Assembly: GCA_028023455.1 (NCBI GenBank) | Contig: JAQFVV010012497.1 | Span: 868,001-932,000 of the forward strand | Source of the DNA: Epiperipatus broadwayi | Lineage: Eukaryota; Onychophora; Udeonychophora; Euonychophora; Peripatidae | DNA: 64,000 nucleotides | Direction: 5' to 3' | Shown here: positions 13,781 through 24,903 of the stretch, in pieces | Layout of the letters: the number at the start of each line of letters is the position of its first letter | Numbering within the stretch: position 1 is the first letter of the stretch | Position numbers and translations under genes: made by a program | Notes under the pieces: generated by a model | The model's database searches: none | Told to the model about the DNA's origin: nothing | The model's input: the letters and a program-made list of their open reading frames with translations, nothing else

Positions 13781-14305
13781 TACCAGATGATAATAAAGTA
13801 GAGAACTGCTCTTGTCATATTATGTAAGCTGAAATTTGATGATTTGTTATTATTACTATGAAGATAGCTGAAAGTCATATTATAATTAAATTGATTTATT
13901 GATATATATTAATTATATATATAACAAATAGTTATATGTATATATATATGTGTGTGTAAATAATAAATAAAACAAATCATAGCGATCTTAAACTTTTAAA
14001 TCATATCATAATTGCAGAAACACTTTCAAATATTGGCATGCAATCATTATCAAAACTTTCAACTACGGTTTTTGTTATTTTCTTTAATATTTAAAACTTA
14101 AATGTTACTCTGCTTTATTTATTTATTATGTATGTTGATTGTGGTTTATATTGATCTTACATATTTTATTATTATTAAGAAAAGAATTAAAAGGAAAACA
14201 AAAAGAATTAAAAAAAAAAATTGGATTAATATTTTGGAATACAAATATTGGAAATTATAAAAAAGAACAAAAAAAAAATTATGTATTAGCTTTATTGACT
14301 AATAA

Positions 14306-14309
14306 ATAA
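14306..14309. repeat. Target site duplication ATAA (left)
   Basis: ATAA directly precedes the TG of the 5' LTR and is repeated at 24900-24903 directly after the CA of the 3' LTR. Confidence 0.8.
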
Positions 14310-14917
14310 TGAAGCAATGGATCTGAAGTCCAATCCATGCTTCACATCTTCCTATAAACTTGATTAATATTGTAAACCTAAATTAAGTTTATAGGCCAAT
14401 ATCAGCAGGGTTTTGCATTACAGCTAAAATTAATTACGTTTATTAAATTTGTATTTGCTTGTTCTTTTAAATAAATTCCATTGTAACATTAAAATGCTGT
14501 TAAAAATATTACTTGTGAAAACCGTTTAGTCAAACATATATATACGTCAAGCATATATATATGAGTTAATGCAAAATTCTGCTGAAATAAAACGCTTATT
14601 GTATTAAAAGAAATAAGAATGTATTTTACTTTTAAATCTTGTTCAAATATTTAGTATGATTTGATTTTGAGATAAGCCCACCAACATTTTCTAAAAGAAT
14701 GTATATTTTTAATTAGTTAAGCCCATTCAAGTCAAATTAAAGATGGCCTTCTCTTTCTTTTTTTTTAATTAATAAAATCCCAAAGTTTAAAGAAAGAAAT
14801 TTAGAGTAAAAAAGTAAAAGTTATTTTTAGAAGGTGTTACTTTGAAACAAAGGAGCATGGGGAGGCTTATCAAGATCTCAGATCATACAAACAATAGAAG
14901 GTAGCTGACAGAGAGGG

Positions 14918-14927
14918 TATAAATAAA
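14918..14927 (+). promoter_or_regulatory. TATA box of the 5' LTR
   Basis: TATAAATAAA preceded by GAGAGGG. Transcription would start about 25-30 bases on, at the first unit of the hairpin array. The same sequence is at 23384-23393 in the 3' LTR. Confidence 0.7.
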
Positions 14928-14947
14928 AGGGAGAACAAAAGATCAGG

Positions 14948-15110
14948 CATTCAGATTTTCCTTTTTGAAAAAGGTGAGTCAATCAGAGTTTCCTTTTGGA
15001 ACAAGCATTCAGATTTTCCTTTTTGGAAAAGAGCAGTCATTCAGATTTTTCCTTTTGGGAAAAGATCAGTCATTCAGATTTTCCTTTTGGAAAAGATTAT
15101 TCATTCAGAG
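14948..15110 (+). repeat. Tandem array of hairpin units in the LTR
   Basis: Five to six units of about 30 bp, each with CATTCAGA followed by TTTTCCTTTTGGAAAA or a close variant, and usually a linker such as GAGCAGT or GATCAGT. TTTTCC and GGAAAA in one unit are complementary around a TTTT loop, so each unit can form a small hairpin. The array sits just downstream of the TATA box. Confidence 0.85.
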
Positions 15111-16456
15111 TATTCTTGCGGGCTGTCAGATTGCTCCGTGGAGAACTTTAGAAATTTTGCTGTTGCCTGTTGTGATTTTATTATATGAATTCGATGGAGT
15201 CTACCATGCTTGGCTAGGCAAATAAATAACTTTGTCTACCGCCGAGGGTTCCTCAATACCAGAAAAATGCCGTAGTATTTACTCAATCGTCATCTGAACT
15301 CTGTGCCGTGTCTGGAGGACTTTTTGTGAAACCATGCTACCGATTTCCACTTTCCTTGTCCGGACAAACACATCTCATCAGACGGATCAAGCTACGCCCG
15401 TCGATGGAACATGACCAAGGAATAAGGACGGTAATCATATCTCTCCTCATGAACTATTTATTATGCTACCCTTTTTGTCCATACTTTTTATAATTGCTTT
15501 CTTGAATATTTATGAAATGTGTGCTTAATGATATTTATAATGTAACTATTTTTATTAGACTAGTTAGATATATGTATATGTGATCATCTATCTAGATATT
15601 TAACCCCTTTTCCTTCGCTATTCTTCATTACTCCCATGTGTAAATATTTTAATTCTATTGCGGTTAAGTTTATTAGTTAATTGTTCATATAAAAATCCCT
15701 TTCCAGTTTTATTCATACTTGTAAAATTTAGTACGAGTAAGTTTCCTTTTTTTGTTTGCCAACTTGATCTCCTCGATAACGCTTCTTTTGTCCGCCATTA
15801 GCTTCTTACGTATGTCAGATTTAGCGATATACATCTTAAATGATTTTAAACTCTGTTTTAGTGCAAAGCAATTAGAAACTGCTTTGCGAAAGATTTTTAT
15901 TATTGCACTTTATCGAGCAGATTCGAGTTGACAATGTTTAATAAAACTGGGAAGGAAAGATTTAGACCGCAAGCATATTAATCGGGTTTTCATTGTCTCA
16001 TTAGTTATTCATAAATTTCGGGGAATAGCGAAGGCCATTAAATTATTAATAATATTTCAAATGTCATTTATTAAAGATATTTATTTAACTAAAAAGCTTG
16101 AGTTTGCTAGTTATCTTTCAATGCTTTGTTTTACTTTTAAATGATCCAGGCACGCAGAACACATATTTCTAAGTATTTTTGCAATTTAACTATTTAAGCT
16201 CCGTAGGTGGTTCTGTCCATGTCTCCCGCTGATGCTAAGCTCGTGGCTCGGGAAGAAAATATCTATGCGTGTCTCAGATAGTGTTGTTCGGTTCATGATA
16301 GCTTCGAGACTAGACGAATAGGGCAGAGGTCATAGTATTCTTGGTTTAATATCTCGCATATGGGTGGCCTCGAGGTACTTTTGCCTAGTATTCGAACTGG
16401 GTTAAATCAACATACATCATCTGACTGTCACAGTAGATTTTTTTTTTTCCGCATTC

Positions 16457-16474
16457 TGGCGTCCATCGTGTGGC
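16457..16474 (+). promoter_or_regulatory. Candidate primer binding site
   Basis: TGGCGTCCATCGTGTGGC differs at three positions from TGGCGCCCAACGTGGGGC, the complement of a tRNA-Lys 3' end used by some retroelements. It lies 24 bases inside the 5' LTR, further than usual, with a T run between. The assignment rests on the match and position only. Confidence 0.4.
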
Positions 16475-17591
16475 TATTCGAAATTTTCCACACCCTGTAG
16501 GCAGCGTTTATGTTTTAAATAATAGTATATATGTAGAATTTTTTTTTGTCCTCGGATTTGTACGCATATATATAGTGATTGTTTTAGATAACACGAATAA
16601 TTGTTAGTTATACGTGAATTTTTTGCTTCAAGTTGTCGCAGTGGGACGAATGTCATTTTTTTAAAAAAAAAAAATTTTTAGTACCCTGAGAAGTTTGTTT
16701 TGGTCTAATATATTTATATAAAAAATATATATATATATATAATTTTTTCTGAGTCTTGTTTCCTAATGTGAGCAAATGTCATTTTTTAAAATTAATTAAA
16801 AAGTTAAAGGTGTCATAAAGTAAAAATTTTTTTCCGAGTTTGGTATATATATGAAATGAATGTTTTACATTTAGAAAAGTTAACACTCCATTAGTTTTTT
16901 TTTATATATAGTGAATATATATATTAATGAGAATAAATATCAGAGTTATAGCAAGATTTTTTTTTTCCGAATGAGTAGTTTTGTCGATGGCCAGTTGCCA
17001 TATTGTTGTTTATCGTATAAAGTATATACCTTCGATGAGGCGGAAGTGTCAAATATATACCCACCCGCCCTCCCTTAAAATAGCTTTCGTACTTTATGTT
17101 ACTTTAGTAATGCTTAAATCTGAGAAGTTTTAATATAATAATGTTTTTTCGAAATATAACATTTTAGTTAAAGGTGCAAATAGATAATAGAATTATGTTT
17201 CCGTTGTACAAATTTTTGTAAAGATTAAAATTGATAACATTCTTTCGTTAATAGAAATTTTTTGTAAGATCAAAAAGTTTGATAAGTTCAAACTATAGTG
17301 TTTCACTTTCTCTGCGTTAGTTTCCTTAATTAAATCAATAATTTTAATCATGCAGAATTTTTTTTTTCACTTTTAAATATTTTGAAATTACGTTCCGTGC
17401 AAACAATAGATATAAAATAAGTTTTGTTTCAATAATAACAAACTTAATTGTCAACTTTATGAAAAGTAAATGCGTATGTTCGTTAATAAATATATATATT
17501 AAAGATATATTTTTGTATAACATATATGTCAGCCACCCTTTAGTTAAGATTTTTTTTTTCCATTTCGGATTATGCTATTGAATCATTTATT

Positions 17592-17703
17592 GAGTAACCG
17601 TTAGGTGAAGACCCTTTGAGTAACCGTTAGGTGAAGCCCTTGTTTTTTAGTAACCATGTTTGGTGAAGACCCTTAGAGTAACCGTTTAGGTGAAGACCCC
17701 TTA
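17592..17703 (+). repeat. Four-unit tandem repeat in the leader
   Basis: Four units built on AGTAACCGTTAGGTGAAGAC with CCTT following, with small insertions (for example ATGTTTGGTGAAGAC in the third). Confidence 0.85.
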
Positions 17704-19102
17704 CATTGTAGAGTTCTCGATTGCTGTGTAGCCTGAAATAATAGGTCTATGTCCGCAATCATTGTTTCCCTGTCATAGTTGCGACCAGCGTTTACTAGCC
17801 TGAAATAATAGGAGTATGCGGTTGGCAATTTGACATCTTTCTAATAAATTCATGTACATGATAATAAAAGAAATATTTGTATAGGTATATCTGTTTGTAT
17901 ATTTATATGTAGTCATATATATGCTTATTTAATGATGTACATATTCATATATATGGATGCATATGGTATACACTTCGTTATAGTTCGGTAAAACCCGTTT
18001 TTATATAAATGTTTTTTAAACAGTTTTGATTTCAATGCATGATTCTGTAAAATTGCGTGATAATTGTTAATCTATTTCGGGTGTGACCAAAATGGTAGTT
18101 GGTTTCGATCCCAGGTTCATAATTCGGAGTGGCGGTTATCATGGGATTTTACTTTTATTTTAATTGTTTTTTGTATTAATATTTTGTTTTGTTAATCGTA
18201 CTTTAGGCTGGTTAAATTTTTTTTCTGTCTTGACCAAAATGGTAGCGTGGTTTCGAACCCAGGTCAGACATGTTACCTTACTTAGTTGTTATACGTCTTA
18301 GACTTACTTAATATTGTCATTTAAAATACCATTTACTTATTCATGCAGAGATTTTTTTGAAAGTAAAGTGAAAATCAAAATAAATTGTAATCGCATTAAA
18401 TTTTATAAACCTTATCAATGTGTGCTTGGATCATTATCCATTAATATGTATATTTGATATGGCCATTGTCTTGTCGACTGGCGCCCTTCTCAAATAAATT
18501 TGTCGGCAAGTGCAATCTCTCATATCGGATATCAAATAAACCAAACTATAGTAGATGATCAAAATAACAATGTATGCATAGTGAGCCAAAATAATTTTTA
18601 AACATGACTTACGTATATTTTGCTCACATATTTTTTATATATATACTTGTATTAATGTAAATGCATTTTTTAGTTGTTTCAGGTGTCAGAGAAAGCCAGG
18701 TCAAGCTGTAAGTGTGTTATTTTAATTATATTGGGACAAAATAGCAGTGATATTTTAATGAAATATAACAATAAATAAAGTGAGGAGACTAATATGTAGT
18801 ATAAATATTAAAGACAGACACGGCAGGATTTTATATATATATATTTTCATGTACAAACAGATACATATAGGCATAGGGTTAAGATAGGACCTCGTAAGGT
18901 AGGCAAAGTTAAATTTCTGAAAACATATAAATAAAACAGATAGTTGGAACTTAGAATAGTGACTTATTTTAGAAAAAAATAATTTTTTTTTGTGTTAATA
19001 ACTAGTATAAAAATATACTTATCCAGATTGTTTATTAAAAGACAAACACATTTTACAAACAAAGTGAATGTTATATAACAAAATAGCCAATATTAGGCAA
19101 AA

Positions 19103-20197
19103 ATGGACCAACCGAAGAAAGTTGCAGATTATGACAGCGATGAGGAGGTAATGCTCAACCTTCCAAATACAGCAACATCGACTCATAGTGACCAAGAAAA
19201 CAATGTGAAAGATCTCATCACAGAAATGAGACAAGAAAACAAAATGATGATGAACATGTTAAAACAATTCATGAATATGACATCACAAAGACTGGACCGT
19301 TTGGAGGAAAACATGGCGCTCCACCAACATACTATTGTAACAAAAGTATTGCCAGACGAGGATACTCACTTTAAATGGCAACCCCAACAGAAGCAAGATG
19401 ATACACAACTTAAATCATTGATAGATAATGAATTAGGAAAGGATATGCATGCCTTGGACGTGTCAGTCAAGCATCAAATACAGGAGGGAGAAGAAAATGG
19501 ACAGATGAAGGTGGATAAAGAGGAAATGAACATTCATCAACAGATGAATCCAATCCAGGCGCAACAAGGCAACCAAATCCTTACGCCAATAATAATTAAT
19601 CCGGTAACATCTCCTGTGGCAAAATTCGTACATATACAATGTTTTAGAGGGGAACCAGGGGGAAACCCTAGACACCACCTAGACAGTCTCAAAATGTTTT
19701 TTCAATTTCAGAATATGACAGAACATGAAAAAGTGGCGATCTCCAGTCATCATTTAAAAGAGTCTGCCAGAAACTGGTGGAACACTCTGTCTATACAACC
19801 ACAAACATTTATGGAATATGAGAATGCAATGTTGTCAATGTATTGGAGTGCAGAGCGGCAGGAAGGTTTGATGTATTCCATAATGCATGAAAGATACCCA
19901 GCTAACCATCAAGAGACTTATGCTCAGTTTTTTGTTAGGCAGGTAAATCGAATTAAAGCCCTAAGTGCATTCAATTATCCAGAAATGCAGATAGTAAGGA
20001 TGATTAGGCACAACATGCCACCCTGGATAAGGAAAATATTAATAGGCACTCAAATGCAAGATATTCAAGGCACGATTCGGATACTAACTGACATTGACTA
20101 TGGAAACTTAGAAGAAAACCAAAATGATAGGGTCATGAACCCGTCCAAAAGTACAAGGCAGTATATACCACCGGATCCTGGGAAATATAGGCATTAA
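19103..20197 (+). CDS. gag: Gag polyprotein of the Gag-only LTR element
   Basis: Intact 364-residue frame starting at the first ATG of a long open frame. Residues about 35-75 are rich in Leu, Met, Glu and Lys with heptad spacing and probably form a coiled coil. Residues about 180-345 match the retrotransposon Gag capsid pattern: FRGEPGGNPRHHLD, then HLKESARNWW, YENAMLSMYW and FFVRQVNRIKAL. The same motif order (FAGNPGESPIEHL, HLQGESQVWW, FFHHQVAKLRMM) occurs in the Gag of the minus-strand Gypsy element at 55929-56537. No CCHC zinc knuckle is seen, and no protease or pol follows. The intact frame beside young LTRs suggests selection on Gag or recent activity. Confidence 0.85.
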   Translation: MDQPKKVADYDSDEEVMLNLPNTATSTHSDQENNVKDLITEMRQENKMMMNMLKQFMNMTSQRLDRLEENMALHQHTIVTKVLPDEDTHFKWQPQQKQDDTQLKSLIDNELGKDMHALDVSVKHQIQEGEENGQMKVDKEEMNIHQQMNPIQAQQGNQILTPIIINPVTSPVAKFVHIQCFRGEPGGNPRHHLDSLKMFFQFQNMTEHEKVAISSHHLKESARNWWNTLSIQPQTFMEYENAMLSMYWSAERQEGLMYSIMHERYPANHQETYAQFFVRQVNRIKALSAFNYPEMQIVRMIRHNMPPWIRKILIGTQMQDIQGTIRILTDIDYGNLEENQNDRVMNPSKSTRQYIPPDPGKYRH

Positions 20198-22775
20198 AAT
20201 AGATACATAACTTGTTAGATTAAAACAACACGGACTCGTTTTAAGATATAGCAGATTGAATTATGGATAAACTGTTAGTTATTTAGTAAAAGAAAGAAAA
20301 ACTGTTAGTCAGTAATATAAAATTAAAAAATAAACAAGAAATAAACAGTCAACCCACCTCCCACCACCACTTAACCCCAACCCCAAGCCTTTTTTTTTTT
20401 TTTTTTTTTTTTTTTCTCTAAATATTGAGAAGAAAAAAAGGGAATGAAAACCCAACCCACCCTTCACCCCCCCCTATAAACTTGATTAATATTGTGTAAC
20501 GATATATAAATATGTCGTTACATTAATTTAAAATAAAAACTTAAAAGTTCGCAAATAAAAGTAAAAAAACTAAACGCTAAAATTAAAAATGTTTTGTTAT
20601 ACGTATATACATTCGCACAGATGCTAAACTTTAAAAATATTTTTTTTAATAAATAAAAAAAGGTATTTGAATGTATTTTTTTATAAAAAAAGATTTATAA
20701 AAATATTTTAATAAAAAAATAACATAAATTAAAATAAAAACAGGTATTAATTAATTCCTGTAATCTATAAATGGAAATGATTGTTTATTAATTATCTTAA
20801 AGCTGTTTAATTAAAAAGTCAGATGGAAAGTTAGATAAGAGAAGAAAGGGATTTTAGCTTGACCAATGGAAGCCAAATAAAGGCCCGGACCATAACAAAA
20901 AAACAGAACAGTGACGTTTTTGTTCATGGAATCCATAGGAGGACTATAAAAAGAAAAAAATATTGAGTTCCAGCAGAGAGTTTTTCCCACTTGATTTGAT
21001 GACAACGGTAAGACGCACTTGCCGTTCTCTCTCATTTTTTTTTGTTTGTTTTAAAAAATAAAAATGCAAAGACTGTGATACCAGGACAGAACCAGCAACT
21101 GCCACCTCCAAAACATCAGACCGGTCTTCCAGGAAAGTCTGCATGGGAATTGCCAACGGGAACAGGGACTTTTCTACCGTAAGCAATAGAACTGAACAAT
21201 TGTTAAAAATCATAACATTAATTAAGAACTTTAAAGATTGATAAGTAAATTTATTTTTATAAAAAGGAACTTTTCTCTGACCTATGTGTCAACTAAATTG
21301 ATAATGTGAAATTTTATATATGTGGGCGTTTGATAAAAAAAAAATCATTTCCATTTATTATTTATTGTATTGATATTTATTGTTAAATTTTGAATGAGTA
21401 AATTTTAAGTTGTTTATAGACGCTTGCATGGATTCGTTTAGCGGTTAATTATATTTTGGTTTTCATATTTGATCAAAATATATAGACATTCGATAAATAA
21501 TGATTCTTACGGTGAGTATCTAAAATGTATTTATTCGGATGTCTTTTAAGTTATTGGTGACAACGCAAGCATCTTATGGTGAATACTATTGGGTTACTTA
21601 TAAGTTTCCCTCTGTGATTGTCGTGTATCAATAATTTTGTATTTTGATCGGTTATGTTTATTTTGAAATGTTTTTGACCGTGGAATCTATGCAGTCTGAT
21701 CTGTACCCAACATTTTTAAACAACTCTGTGCGAACATATCTAAATGTTAAAATTAAGTCGGGCGTGAATGGCTATATAGATTTGTAAAGTTATATTAGGG
21801 GAGGGAAATCTTAGGTTATTTGTGTCATTGTTGAATTGGGTCAATGGATTGGATATATTTGTGTAATTAGTAGATGTAGTATGAGTTTCGCTACGTGCAG
21901 AATCGCTGTATACACCGCACCAACCCTTTGCCTATGGATGGGATTGTAAGTCGGCAAAAAGGATCGCGGTCCCTTCCTATGGAGTTTTTATTTTATTGTT
22001 CTTCTTGCTATACAGATGTCATATTCCTGTATTAGACAAGAGTCAATGTTTTCTTAAAATATATTGTTCAGATGTCCATTCCTGACAGTATAGTATCTTT
22101 GTGCTGTTGTATTTTCATGCTACATTGAATACATAAATGTATCGGATGGATTGATGCCAGTTTGACTGCGAATTTTAGCCTAGGGTTAAATAGGGATAGA
22201 ATGTTTTATTTTCAAATGCAGATCTATGTAGTCTATTCATACTTGACAATCTAAATAAAAAAAAAAATTAAAATCATTGAAATTTATATAAATGTAAAAT
22301 TAAAGAGTAATAAGAATATAAAAATCTAAAAAAATGTTAAACCTATTCCTCGAGTTTAGAATGATTTTATATGTGCGTAAATAAATATTTTATGTGTTAA
22401 TTTCTGGCAGTGGCTTTTATTCTTTTATATTTAAGATATAAAATTACGATATTTTATTATCTCTGCTTCTCACTGAGCTAGTGACTTGGGCTAACGACTG
22501 GAATCAAAATTTAAGAAAAAAAAAAAAATTTTTTTTTTGTTTTTGACTTGCGTATCTGCCTACTTTATCAATTTTTCTAGGTTCAAATGCCTAGATGGTG
22601 CCCTGTAGTGCAATTTACGTGAAGTCTCCTCCTCCGGATCGTTACAGTAACAAGTTAAATTTTACACCAAATAAAGAGTAGGCTTGAACTCACCTGGCAC
22701 AAATTCTTACCTCTGACCTGAAGCAACAGCATTTTTTTTTAAACATTTTTTTTTTGCTCACTAACTATTGGGAAA
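20198..22775 (+). other. Non-coding 3' interior of the Gag-only element
   Basis: 2.6 kb where pol would be expected in an autonomous Gypsy element. No reverse transcriptase, RNase H or integrase motif is found on either strand. It contains a T tract near 20391-20415 and a promoter-like segment near 20860-20955. The polypurine tract before the 3' LTR is poor (TTGGGAAA). Confidence 0.7.
20863..20953 (+). promoter_or_regulatory. Promoter-like cluster inside the Gag-only element
   Basis: CCAAT at 20863-20867, TGACGT (CRE core) at 20912-20917 and CTATAAAAAG at 20944-20953 lie in the order and spacing of a classical RNA polymerase II promoter, with the possible splice donor GGTAAG at 21007-21012. 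There is no recognisable gene after it. Pure motif evidence. Confidence 0.35.
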
Positions 22776-24899
22776 TGAAGCAATGGATCTGAAGTCCAAT
22801 CCATGCTTCACATCTTCCTATAAACTTGATTAATATTGTAAACCTAAATTAAGTTTATAGGCCAATATCAGCAGGGTTTTGCATTACAGCTAAAATTAAT
22901 TACGTTTATTAAATTTGTATTTGCTTGTTCTTTTAAATAAATTCCATTGTAACATTAAAATGCTGTTAAAAATATTACTTGTGAAAACCGTTTAGTCAAA
23001 CATATATATACGTCAAGCATATATATATAAGTTAATGCAAAATTCTGCTGAAATAAAACGCTTATTGTATTAAAAGAAATAAGAATGTATTTTACTTTTA
23101 AATCTTGTTCAAATATTTAGTATGATTTGATTTTGAGATAAGCCCACCAACATTTTCTAAAAGAATGTATATTTTTAATTAGTTAAGCCCATTCAAGTCA
23201 AATTAAAGATGGCCTTCTCTTTCTTTTTTTTTAATTAATAAAATCCCAAAGTTTAAAGAAAGAAATTTAGAGTAAAAAAGTAAAAGTTATTTTTAGAAGG
23301 TGTTACTTTGAAACAAAGGAGCATGGGGAGGCTTATCAAGATCTCAGATCATACAAACAATAGAAGGTAGCTGACAGAGAGGGTATAAATAAAAGGGAGA
23401 ACAAAAGATCAGGCATTCAGATTTTCCTTTTTGAAAAAGGTGAGTCAATCAGAGTTTCCTTTTGGAACAAGCATTCAGATTTTCCTTTTTGGAAAAGAGC
23501 AGTCATTCAGATTTTTCCTTTTGGGAAAAGAGCAGTCATTCAGATTTTCCTTTTGGAAAAGATTATTCATTCAGAGTATTCTTGCGGGCTGTCAGATTGC
23601 TCCGTGGAGAACTTTAGAAATTTTGCTGTTGCCTGTTGTGATTTTATTATATGAATTCGATGGAGTCTACCATGCTTGGCTAGGCAAATAAATAACTTTG
23701 TCTACCGCCGAGGGTTCCTCAATACCAGAAAAATGCCGTAGTATTTACTCAATCGTCATCTGAACTCTGTGCCGTGTCTGGAGGACTTTTTGTGAAACCA
23801 TGCTACCGATTTCCACTTTCCTTGTCCGGACAAACACATCTCATCAGACGGATCAAGCTACGCCCATCGATGGAACATGACCAAGGAATAAGGACGGTAA
23901 TCATATCTCTCCTCATGAACTATTTATTATGCTACCCTTTTTGTCCATACTTTTTATAATTGCTTTCTTGAATATTTATGAAATGTGTGCTTAATGATAT
24001 TTATAATGTAACTATTTTTATTAGACTAGTTAGATATATGTATATGTGATCATCTATCTAGATATTTAACCCCTTTTCCTTCGCTATTCTTCATTACTCC
24101 CATGTGTAAATATTTTAATTCTATTGCGGTTAAGTTTATTAGTTAATTGTTCATATAAAAATCCCTTTCCAGTTTTATTCATACTTGTAAAATTTAGTAC
24201 GAGTAAGTTTCCTTTTTTTTGTTTGCCAACTTGATCTCCTCGATAACGCTTTTTTTGTCCGCCATTAGCTTCTTACGTATGTCAGATTTAGCGATATACA
24301 TCTTAAATGATTTTAAACTCTGTTTTAGTGCAAAGCAATTAGAAACTGCTTTGCGAAAGATTTTTATTATTGCACTTTATCGAGCAGATTCGAGTTGACA
24401 ATGTTTAATAAAACTGGGAAGGAAAGATTTAGACCGCAAGCATATTAATCGGGTTTTCATTGTCTCATTAGTTGTTCATAAATTTCGGGGAATAGCAAAG
24501 GCCATTAAATTATTAATAATATTTCAAATGTCATTTATTAAAGATATTTATTTAACTAAAAAGCTTGAGTTTGCTAGTTATCTTTCAATGCTTTGTTTTA
24601 CTTTTAAATGATCCAGGCACGCAGAACACATATTTTTAAGTATTTTTGCAATTTAACTATTTAAGCTCCGTAGGTGATTCTGTCCATGTCTCCCGCTGAT
24701 GCTAAGCTCGTGGCTCGGGAAGAAAATATCTATGCATGTCTCAGATAGTGTTGTTCGGTTCATGATAGCTTCGAGACTAGACGAATAGGGCAGAGGTCAT
24801 AGTATTCTTGGTTTAATATCTCGCATATGGGTGGCCTCGAGGTACTTTTGCCTAGTATTCGAACTGGGTTAAATCAACATACATCATCTGACTGTCACA
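22776..24899 (+). repeat. 3' LTR (2124 bp)
   Basis: Matches 14310-16432 with about ten substitutions and a one-base T-run change. TATA box 23384-23393, hairpin array 23414-23576, AATAAA 24407-24412. Confidence 0.93.
23384..23393 (+). promoter_or_regulatory. TATA box of the 3' LTR
   Basis: TATAAATAAA, same context as in the 5' LTR. Transcripts from here would read into the TOP3A intron in the sense direction. Confidence 0.6.
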
Positions 24900-24903
24900 A
24901 TAA
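24900..24903. repeat. Target site duplication ATAA (right)
   Basis: Matches 14306-14309. The next base differs from the left flank, so the duplication is 4 bp. Confidence 0.8.

Larger units (their letters stand above)
14310..16432 (+). repeat. 5' LTR (2123 bp)
   Basis: Near-identical to 22776-24899. It contains a TATA box (14918-14927), a hairpin array at the expected start of transcription (14948-15110) and an AATAAA signal at 15940-15945, in the order expected of U3, R and U5. Open frames of 86 and 61 residues in it recur in the 3' LTR, but the first is only the hairpin array read as codons. Confidence 0.93.
16433..19102 (+). other. Long non-coding leader of the Gag-only element
   Basis: 2.7 kb between the 5' LTR and gag with no coding frame. 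It holds a four-unit repeat (17592-17703) and two pairs of short direct repeats: GCCTGAAATAATAGG near 17731 and 17800, and TGACCAAAATGGTAG near 18083 and 18233. Such repeats would lie in the genomic RNA and could serve packaging, but that is inference. Confidence 0.6.
14310..24899 (+). mobile_element. Complete Gag-only LTR retrotransposon (10.6 kb)
   Basis: Two direct LTRs of 2123 and 2124 bp begin TGAAGCAATGG and end GACTGTCACA, giving TG...CA ends. ATAA flanks both sides (14306-14309 and 24900-24903), a 4-bp target duplication as in Gypsy-type elements. I counted about ten differences between the LTRs, so the insertion is young. The 6.3-kb interior has one intact gag gene (19103-20197) and no protease, reverse transcriptase, RNase H or integrase in any frame. 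It therefore fits the TR-GAG type of non-autonomous element described in plants. Mobility would need enzymes from a related Gypsy element. Confidence 0.92.

Noticed and set aside
14965-15225. 86-residue open frame present in both LTRs
   Set aside because: It reads through the hairpin array, so the protein is a repeat artefact (repeated QSFRF-like stretches), and near-identity of the LTRs explains its presence in both.
15308-15493. 61-residue open frame present in both LTRs
   Set aside because: Short and without recognisable motif; conserved only because the LTRs are young copies of one sequence.
17592-17703. Short regularly repeated units as a CRISPR-like array
   Set aside because: Units are contiguous without unique spacers, and the host is eukaryotic.
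18083-18260. Two GGTTTCGA-CCC boxes that look like tRNA B boxes
   Set aside because: They have one extra T compared with GGTTCGANNCC, no A box or cloverleaf can be drawn, and they lie in a pair of direct repeats in the retroelement leader.
14310-24899. The two 2.1-kb repeats as an assembly duplication
   Set aside because: TG...CA ends, a target duplication, an internal gag and scattered substitutions are what an LTR insertion gives; an assembly duplication would not end at these points.
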